DNA of 29,946 bases. It comes from a virus. The notes under the pieces were generated by a model that was not told the origin of the DNA, did no database searches, and saw only the letters and a program-made list of their open reading frames with translations. The stretch is from positions 1-29,946 of the IMG/VR virus record IMGVR_UViG_3300010885_029103; one strand, written 5' to 3'. A program made the translations under genes and the position numbers. Positions within the stretch are counted from its first letter, which is position 1, and each line of letters opens with the position of its first letter. Below are positions 25,537 through 29,946 of the stretch, in pieces.

Positions 25537-25562
25537 TGTCAAAAGAAAAAATAGGAGGCTGA
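25536..25562 (+). other. 8-codon minicistron carrying the ribosome site of the next gene
   Basis: ATG (25536-25538) overlaps the previous TAA and reads MSKEKIGG then TGA (25560-25562). The AGGAGG of the next gene lies inside its last codons. The TGA ends one base before the ATT start of the 127-aa gene. It may serve in coupled re-initiation, or be the remnant of an earlier start; the product itself is unlikely to matter. Confidence 0.5.
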
Positions 25563-25566
25563 TATT
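25553..25566 (+). promoter_or_regulatory. AGGAGG ribosome site with ATT start codon
   Basis: A perfect anti-16S hexamer AGGAGG (25553-25558) with a 5-base spacer (CTGAT) precedes ATT 25564-25566. An in-frame TAG (25552-25554) leaves only GAG, GCT, GAT and ATT as possible first codons. The whole frame downstream lacks ATG. This makes ATT, known as a rare bacterial start (for example infC), the best candidate. Confidence 0.7.
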
Positions 25567-25947
25567 TCTAGTAAAGCTAACTTAGTCATTGATCAAGGCG
25601 CTACTTTTTCAACTGATCTCTCGCTGTTAGACGATAACGGAGATCCTTTAAACCTTTATGGCTATCAGGCCAATTCTTTAATTAAAAAATGGTATACTTC
25701 ACAAACTTCAATACCATTTAATGTATCTATTAATGCTTCGGCAGGTATTATTACTTTAGAGTTAGATGCTAATACTTCTTCTAATTTGCAAACTGGTAGA
25801 TATGTATATGATGTTAATATTAAAGAAAATGCATCAAATTCAGTTTCAAGAGTTGTTGAAGGAATTATTACAGTAACTCCATCAGTTACTGCTGGTATAT
25901 TTTCAACAAACAATACATGGTTCGCTAACGGTTATTCGGGTGGTTAA
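25564..25947 (+). CDS. 127-aa beta-sandwich fibre-region protein with apparent ATT start
   Basis: An open frame runs from just after TAG 25552-25554 to TAA 25945-25947 without any ATG, GTG or TTG near its start. AGGAGG (25553-25558) stands five bases before ATT 25564. Starting there gives (M)SSKANLVIDQGATFSTDL, the expected N-terminus of a family common in T4-like aquatic phages (a short polar start, then NLVIDQGxTF). The rest alternates strands: DDNGDPLNLYGYQANSLIKK, IITLELDANTSS, LQTGRYVYDVNI, and VVEGIITVTPSVT. This is typical of small baseplate upper-protein-like beta-sandwiches, and it probably helps mount fibres. It is easily missed because of the start codon. The frame, length and composition are unambiguous; the ATT start is inferred. 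Confidence 0.85.
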   Translation: MSSKANLVIDQGATFSTDLSLLDDNGDPLNLYGYQANSLIKKWYTSQTSIPFNVSINASAGIITLELDANTSSNLQTGRYVYDVNIKENASNSVSRVVEGIITVTPSVTAGIFSTNNTWFANGYSGG

Positions 25948-25949
25948 AA

Positions 25950-26231
25950 ATGGTAACTGTAACAAATGTTATCGTATCAAAAAAAAGAAATGTAAAAATT
26001 TCAACCAATGCAACAGCTGGAATTATCGATACTACAGTACCAGTAACGCTTAAAGCAATTCCAACAATAATTAGCGGTGGTGCAACGACTTTAGAATCTT
26101 TAACTGACGTAGTATCAACAAATGAAACGACAGGCGATACATTAGTATATAATTCTACTACTAAACAATGGGTAGCTCAAAAATTAGATATCACTAATGT
26201 AACTGGATCATTAGATGGCGGAACTTTTTAA
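25950..26231 (+). CDS. Small fibre-tip-like protein ending in LDGGTF
   Basis: 93 aa. The N-terminus VTVTNVIVSKKRNVKISTNA is strand-rich. The middle SLTDVVSTNETTGDTLVYNS then TTKQWVAQKL is the common fibre motif 'LTDV..., LVYNSxxxxW', seen in the C-terminal parts of many phage fibres. The protein ends ITNVTGSLDGGTF. The last six residues are identical to the end of the 906-aa fibre encoded next. It is probably a fibre component or a detached tip of a fibre. ATG begins two bases after the previous stop; GGGTGG lies upstream as a moderate ribosome site. A late promoter starts 13 bases behind its stop. Confidence 0.8.
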   Translation: MVTVTNVIVSKKRNVKISTNATAGIIDTTVPVTLKAIPTIISGGATTLESLTDVVSTNETTGDTLVYNSTTKQWVAQKLDITNVTGSLDGGTF

Positions 26232-26243
26232 TTTTTTGTTTTT

Positions 26244-26251
26244 TATAAATA
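26244..26251 (+). promoter_or_regulatory. T4-type late promoter (perfect TATAAATA) before the large tail fibre gene
   Basis: TATAAATA matches the T4 late consensus exactly. It lies in a 52-base intergenic gap, 32 bases before the ATG at 26284, after a T-rich tract. AGGAAAAGGA serves as ribosome site nearer the ATG. This gives the fibre cassette its own late transcript apart from the baseplate operon. Confidence 0.8.
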
Positions 26252-26283
26252 CAATAAAAATAATCTAAAAATAGGAAAAGGAA

Positions 26284-29004
26284 ATGGCCGTGGCTAATAA
26301 TAAAATCCAAATTAAACGCTCGACAACTAACTCAACAGTACCAGCTCTTTCGAACGGTGAATTGGCTTTTACTGCCAATGGTAATATACTTTATATTGGT
26401 CATCCGGACGGTAGCACCGGTAATATTCGTATCGGTGGTAGACAGTACCCAGGTACGCTTACAGCGAACCAAGCGGTTGTTGTCAATGCCACATCTGGTA
26501 TAGACCAACTTATCGTTGCCAACTTACAGCCACAAGGAATTACCGCCAACGGTTCTGTTGGTACCGCAGGGTACATTCTTGCTACTGGCGGCGCTGGATC
26601 GAACGTCTATTGGCTCTCAGCCGCTGCCTATGGCGTAAACGTTACTGCACAATACACATGGACAAACACTCAATCGTATTCAAACACCATCACATTCAAC
26701 GGTGCATTAGTAACCACAAACGCTATTTCGGCCAACGGTTCTAATGGTACTTCGGGTTATGTTCTTGCTTCTGGTGGTAATGGTAACGTATACTGGGTCA
26801 ATCCAGCCACATTTTCTGTAAATGTTAATGCGCAATACGTATGGACTAATACTCATACATTCCAAAACACTATAACCTTTGGCTCTAACCTTGTAGTTGA
26901 CACCACATCTGTTAGATGGGTTGGTAATACCACTACTTCCCCAACTGTAACTTTTGCAAACAGTGGTGCATTAACTATTGGTAATAGTACTACCACACAA
27001 ACGACATCAATTATTTCGGTTGCTAACTCTGTTGGTAACGTTCAAATTGTTCCAACTTCTATAACAACTCAAACTAACTCAACTGTTAACTCAACAGTTA
27101 CATCTTCATTGGTTCAGGTTTCAAACAGTACTTCGAGTGCTAACGTAACAGCCACAGGTATTCAAGCTTATACTAACTCGACTGTTAACTCATCCATTAC
27201 TGCTTCATTAGTTCAAGTTTCGAATAGCACTTCGACTGCCAACCTTACCGCACTTGATCTTAAAATTGGTGCGACTACAGTTGTTAACTCTTCTCAAATT
27301 ACAGCGACTGTTCTTGCTGGTAACTTATCAGCTTCTTATGCTAATATTTCCGGACAAGTTAACACTGCCACACTTTATGCTGCTACTTCCGCAAACATCG
27401 CTTCTGCTGTACAAGCAAACTCGACTGGCGTTTGGACTACCGGTACGGTCAATGGTGCGACAATTTCGGTCGGCACTACTTTCATCGCCAATACTACAAC
27501 ATTAAACGCAAACGGGCTCGTTGTTAACTCAACTGGTGGTTTCTTAACTGGTTATGCTAACGCTTCTGGCTTTAACACCACTGGTTCTACAAATACTGCC
27601 ACACTTTATGCTACTACCTCTGCTAACATTGCATCAGCTGTTCAAGCTAATGCTACTGGTGTTTGGACTACTGGAACTGTTAATGGTGCAACTATTTCTG
27701 TTGGTACCACATTCCTTGCTAATACAACTGTATTGAACGCCAATGGACTCGTTGCTAATCTTGCCGGTGGTTTCTTCACTGGTTATGTAAATGCTTCTGG
27801 TTTCAGCACTACGGGTTCGACAAATACAGCTACCTTTACTGCCACAACATCTGCAAACGTTGGTGCTAACGTACAGTTAACAACTTCGGCATTAACTGTT
27901 GGTAATTCTACAGTTAATACTACTCATACTTCTGCAGTTATGCAGGTTGCCAATAGTACAACAACTGCCAACGTAACAGCTGCTGGTATTCAGGCTTATA
28001 CCAACTCAACAGTCAACTCAACAATGACTGCATCGTTGGTTCAGGTTTCGAACTCAACTGCAACCGCTAACTTAACTGCTACTGGTCTAAATATCGGCGC
28101 CACAACAGTCGTTAATACTATCGCTGTTGTTGCAACCACTCTTACTGGTAACTTATCAGCAACATATGCTAACGTTTCTGGACAAGTTAACACTGGTACT
28201 CTTTATGTAACTACTTCGGCTAACGTTGGAACGTATCTAACGGTTAACTCGACTGTTGTTAACTCTTCTGTTAATACTAGCATCGGAGCTAACCTAACAC
28301 TTACAGGCGCTCTTAACTCGTTTGGTGGTACAAACACCTCTATTACTTCGAATGTAACGTTCACTAGTGCTAATATCGACGCTACTTCATCGCTACTTCG
28401 TATTCGTGATATCGTTGCCAGTGGTAACTTAATTGTCGGCGGTACTGTTGTTTCTGTGAACACTTCACAGTTAATGATCAACGATAACATTATCCAGCTA
28501 GCTGACAATAACCTTACAACGGACGTTGTCGATAGCGGTTGGTTTAATCCATCAGGTAATGCTACAAATATTTGGTATTCAGGTATGGTTCGTCAGGCTG
28601 CAAAGTCTTCGAACAGTAATCCTTACTTCTGGCTTTTCGCTTCTAACACTAATCCAAATACTGCAACAACTGTTGATACTACAGCAAATAGCTCGACTGG
28701 TACTCTTCAAGCATACTTGTCTCCTTATGGAACTGGTGTGGCTTTCGTTGCTAACTCAACTGCTGTCACTCTTACTGCAAATGCTACGGTTAACGTAAAT
28801 ATTACTGCTAATTCTCTGTCATTATCCACTGCTCTTCCAGCCACATCCGGTGGTACAGGATATAACACTTATACTTCTGGTGATATTCTTATTGCTAACT
28901 CCGGTAATGCTCTGACCAAGTTGGGTATTGGTACTGATGGTTATGTTCTTCAGGTTAATGGAACAACAGTATCTTGGAACACTCTTGACGGTGGAACGTT
29001 TTAA
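26284..29004 (+). CDS. Long repeat-rich tail fibre protein
   Basis: 906 aa. The N-terminal domain KIQIKRSTTNSTVPALSNGE (7-26), then LAF...ILYIG, is an Mtd-like/fibre-anchoring pattern repeated at the start of the last gene in the window. Two related blocks follow (GTAGYILATGGAGSNVYW and GTSGYVLASGGNGNVYWVNP), each with a YxWTNTxxxxNTITF strand. Then comes a long Asn/Thr/Ser/Val-rich beta-helical shaft with 77-residue tandem repeats and a larger duplicated block. The distal part has the fibre motif VNTSQLMINDNIIQLADNN and a C-terminal GTGYNTYTSGDILIANSGN with WNTLDGGTF. The role is host recognition. The coding sequence shows more C-ending codons (AAC, ACC, GCC) than its neighbours at its 5' end. 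It is driven by its own TATAAATA promoter. Confidence 0.85.
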   Translation: MAVANNKIQIKRSTTNSTVPALSNGELAFTANGNILYIGHPDGSTGNIRIGGRQYPGTLTANQAVVVNATSGIDQLIVANLQPQGITANGSVGTAGYILATGGAGSNVYWLSAAAYGVNVTAQYTWTNTQSYSNTITFNGALVTTNAISANGSNGTSGYVLASGGNGNVYWVNPATFSVNVNAQYVWTNTHTFQNTITFGSNLVVDTTSVRWVGNTTTSPTVTFANSGALTIGNSTTTQTTSIISVANSVGNVQIVPTSITTQTNSTVNSTVTSSLVQVSNSTSSANVTATGIQAYTNSTVNSSITASLVQVSNSTSTANLTALDLKIGATTVVNSSQITATVLAGNLSASYANISGQVNTATLYAATSANIASAVQANSTGVWTTGTVNGATISVGTTFIANTTTLNANGLVVNSTGGFLTGYANASGFNTTGSTNTATLYATTSANIASAVQANATGVWTTGTVNGATISVGTTFLANTTVLNANGLVANLAGGFFTGYVNASGFSTTGSTNTATFTATTSANVGANVQLTTSALTVGNSTVNTTHTSAVMQVANSTTTANVTAAGIQAYTNSTVNSTMTASLVQVSNSTATANLTATGLNIGATTVVNTIAVVATTLTGNLSATYANVSGQVNTGTLYVTTSANVGTYLTVNSTVVNSSVNTSIGANLTLTGALNSFGGTNTSITSNVTFTSANIDATSSLLRIRDIVASGNLIVGGTVVSVNTSQLMINDNIIQLADNNLTTDVVDSGWFNPSGNATNIWYSGMVRQAAKSSNSNPYFWLFASNTNPNTATTVDTTANSSTGTLQAYLSPYGTGVAFVANSTAVTLTANATVNVNITANSLSLSTALPATSGGTGYNTYTSGDILIANSGNALTKLGIGTDGYVLQVNGTTVSWNTLDGGTF
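27166..27390 (+). repeat. Copy 1 of a duplicated fibre block (offset 828 bp)
   Basis: Encodes AYTNSTVNSSITASLVQVSN, then IGATTVVN, GNLSASYANISGQVNTATLY and TSAN. The same order and spacing recurs exactly 828 bp downstream, so the fibre shaft grew by duplication of a 276-residue segment that encloses the 77-residue repeats. Confidence 0.85.
27361..27822 (+). repeat. Two 231-bp tandem units in the fibre shaft
   Basis: Units 27361-27591 and 27592-27822 each encode 77 residues beginning NTATLYA(A/T)TSANIASAVQ and ending ASGF(N/S)TTGST. The proteins differ at about ten positions, while many codons differ synonymously. A third unit starts at 27823 (NTATFTATTSANVG) but diverges after about 15 residues. 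Confidence 0.9.
27994..28218 (+). repeat. Copy 2 of the duplicated fibre block
   Basis: Encodes AYTNSTVNSTMTASLVQVSN, IGATTVVN, GNLSATYANVSGQVNTGTLY and TSAN, parallel to 27166-27390 at a constant 828-bp offset. Synonymous codon changes outnumber amino acid changes by eye, indicating an old duplication under selection on the protein. Confidence 0.85.
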
Positions 29005-29063
29005 ACATCATCACAACATATATGATTATACTGTGTTTCAACGATTAAGTCAAGGTAAATAAT

Positions 29064-29378
29064 ATGATAAATTATACATGGAAATTCGAAACTTTTGATT
29101 GTGTCGATATTGATGAATTAAAAAATGTTATTAAAATTATCCGCTGGGACTTAACCGGTTCCAGCGGCGCTGCAGCGCATACGGTTTATGGTGTGACGTC
29201 AACAGAAGATCCAAACCCAGCTAATTTTATGCAATTTGAAGATTTAACGGAGGAAATTGCAATTGAGTGGGTTACGAAATACGAGGACATAATTTCTATT
29301 AAAAATAAAATTATAAATAACATTAATAATCAATTGCAAGTGACAATGGTTTCTTTATCTCCGCCATGGATTTCATAA
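29064..29378 (+). CDS. Small conserved-type protein of the fibre region, function unknown
   Basis: 104 aa: YTWKFETFDCVDIDELKNVI (4-23), then KIIRWDLTGSSGAAAHTVYG (24-43), FMQFEDLTEEIAIEWVTK and a C-terminal VSLSPPWIS. The order WxFExF, an aliphatic strand, WxLTG, TVYG, LTEEIxxxWV and PPW is typical of a small protein family I know from tail gene regions of T4-like and other aquatic phages (a DUF7936-type domain, from memory). It probably binds a structural partner; no enzyme motif is present. AAGG precedes ATG by 7 bases. It lies between two fibre genes, where fibre chaperones or attachment proteins are often found. The reading frame contains an unusual cluster of GC-rich palindromes. Confidence 0.75.
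   Translation: MINYTWKFETFDCVDIDELKNVIKIIRWDLTGSSGAAAHTVYGVTSTEDPNPANFMQFEDLTEEIAIEWVTKYEDIISIKNKIINNINNQLQVTMVSLSPPWIS
29141..29178. repeat. Cluster of nested GC-rich palindromes inside the 104-aa gene
   Basis: CCGCTGG (29141-29147) and CCAGCGG (29161-29167) form a perfect 7-bp inverted repeat around a 13-base loop that itself contains the palindrome AACCGGTT (29153-29160). Directly after comes GCGCTGCAGCGC (29167-29178), a 12-bp palindrome. The cluster stands out in this AT-rich window. It encodes RWDLTGSSGAAA, so protein constraint may explain part of it. Confidence 0.7.
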
Positions 29379-29397
29379 TTACTGAAAGATAATTATT

Positions 29398-29604
29398 ATG
29401 GAAATTGAATTTGTAAATATGTATATTGAAAGATTGGTGAAAGAAATTGAGGAGCTAACCAAAAGTCGGCTCCTCAACGAAGCTAGAAATCAGTATATTG
29501 ATGCTGCTAATAAAAAGCTATTAATTAAAATAGAAGAATTAGAAAAACAGTTAGAAAAACAAAATAAAAAAAAGAAACCAGAAGTAGATACTTCTGAATT
29601 TTAA
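29398..29604 (+). CDS. Small charged coiled-coil protein, function unknown
   Basis: 68 aa. It is almost wholly helical with heptad-like spacing: VNMYIERLVKEIEELTKSRL (6-25), then KKLLIKIEELEKQLEKQNKK and a basic tail KKKPEVDTSEF. No enzyme motif, signal peptide or membrane segment is present. Together with the preceding 104-aa gene it separates two paralogous tail fibre genes. Its shape would suit a trimerisation chaperone, a spanin-like component or a fibre connector, but nothing in the sequence decides between them. The start is ATG 29398 with a poor ribosome site (GAAAGATAATTATT), 19 bases behind the previous stop. Confidence 0.75.
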   Translation: MEIEFVNMYIERLVKEIEELTKSRLLNEARNQYIDAANKKLLIKIEELEKQLEKQNKKKKPEVDTSEF

Positions 29605-29638
29605 TACCTCGGTACATGCCGATTGATGAGGATGCCAT

Positions 29639-29946
29639 ATGGCTAATAATAGAATTCAAGTCAAGCGTACCAGTACGACTGGGCGCACTGCTAATACCAC
29701 AGATATAGCAAATACACAGTATATTGCAGCGGGCGAATTAGCCCTCAATATGACTGATGGTATTCTTTACTCATCAAATGGTTCTGCACTCATCACAGTC
29801 GGTGCCAATAACATAAATGTCAATATCACTTCTACATTGACTGTTGGTAATTCTACTGTTAATACTGCCATCAATTCGACCTCATTTGCTCTTGGTAACT
29901 CTTCTATAAGATTGAGTGCTAACTCAAGTGGTATCGGTTCTGGTGA
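29639..29946 (+). CDS. Second tail fibre paralogue, N-terminal part (runs off the window)
   Basis: Open from ATG 29639 to the window edge (about 102 codons). GAGG lies 7 bases upstream. The start NNRIQVKRTSTTGRTANTTD (3-22), then YIAAGELALNMTDGILYSSN, parallels the N-terminus of the 906-aa fibre (NNKIQIKR..., GELAF..., ILYIG), indicating a shared anchoring domain. Residues from about 60 include TLTVGNSTVNTAINSTSFAL, the VGNSTVNT shaft motif also present in the two earlier fibre-like proteins. It is therefore a second fibre on the same plan, likely with a different tip; its length and C-terminus are unseen. The frame ends at the window edge, not at a stop. Confidence 0.85.
   Translation, partial: MANNRIQVKRTSTTGRTANTTDIANTQYIAAGELALNMTDGILYSSNGSALITVGANNINVNITSTLTVGNSTVNTAINSTSFALGNSSIRLSANSSGIGSG

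Noticed and set aside
26232-26283. Terminator in the T-rich gap before the large fibre gene
   Set aside because: There is a T tract but no preceding stem; the gap is better explained by the TATAAATA late promoter and leader.
26284-29004. Diversity-generating retroelement target, because the fibre N-terminus looks Mtd-like
   Set aside because: No reverse transcriptase, no template repeat and no AAC/AAY-rich variable repeat at the fibre 3' end are visible in the window.
29005-29063. Terminator or hairpin behind the 906-aa fibre gene
   Set aside because: Only a 5-bp AT-rich stem with a 10-base loop and no T run can be drawn; not enough to call.

Overview
The window is a block of tail and baseplate genes from a T4-like contractile-tailed phage (myovirus). 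It is AT-rich by eye and is almost entirely coding, with abutting or start/stop-overlapping genes. Recognisable T4 homologues are gp26, gp4, gp48, gp53, a gp27-like hub, the gp5 OB domain, gp25, gp6 and gp8. The additional proteins (a DUF4815-type protein, large Asn/Thr/Ser-rich fibres, small fibre-associated proteins) resemble those of aquatic T4-like phages such as cyanophages and pelagiphages more than those of enteric T4. No photosynthesis or other host-derived metabolic gene, tRNA, integrase, IS element or CRISPR array is visible, so the host cannot be named. An aquatic, low-GC host is only an inference.

Layout. (1) 1-220: the 3' end of a rightward gene with an acidic C-terminus (possibly the gp32 ssDNA-binding protein), closed by a strong terminator hairpin. 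(2) 221-5326, leftward operon, read from right to left: gp4 head completion, a 190-aa unknown, a tail-tube-like protein (gp54 candidate), gp26, a 59-aa ORF in the -1 frame, and an 829-aa virion protein carrying two peptidoglycan hydrolase domains. (3) 5327-5384: divergent intergenic region with late-promoter-like boxes on both strands. (4) 5385-24628, rightward baseplate operon: gp48, gp53, gp27-like hub, gp5-type OB protein, 481-aa structural protein, gp5-type beta-helix spike, gp25, gp6, gp7-like protein, a small fibre with a gp10-type N-terminus, gp8, DUF4815 protein and a 914-aa structural protein. (5) 24625-29946: small fibre-associated proteins, a 906-aa repeat-rich tail fibre behind a perfect TATAAATA late promoter, two more small genes, and the start of a second fibre paralogue that runs off the window.

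How they work together. The gp48 and gp54-like proteins cap and start the tail tube on the hub (gp27-like plus gp5 pieces). gp25, gp6, gp53, gp8 and the gp7-like protein form the wedges. The fibre genes supply host recognition, and the two-domain lysin opens the cell wall.

Most notable signals: a T7 slippery heptamer at the end of gp26 that would fuse it by -1 frameshift to the 59-aa ORF, in the way of tail assembly chaperones G/GT, with the lysin gene in the tape-measure position directly behind; a structural gene that appears to start at ATT behind a perfect AGGAGG embedded in an 8-codon minicistron; a gp5 dispersed over three genes; and a beta-module shared by three baseplate proteins.
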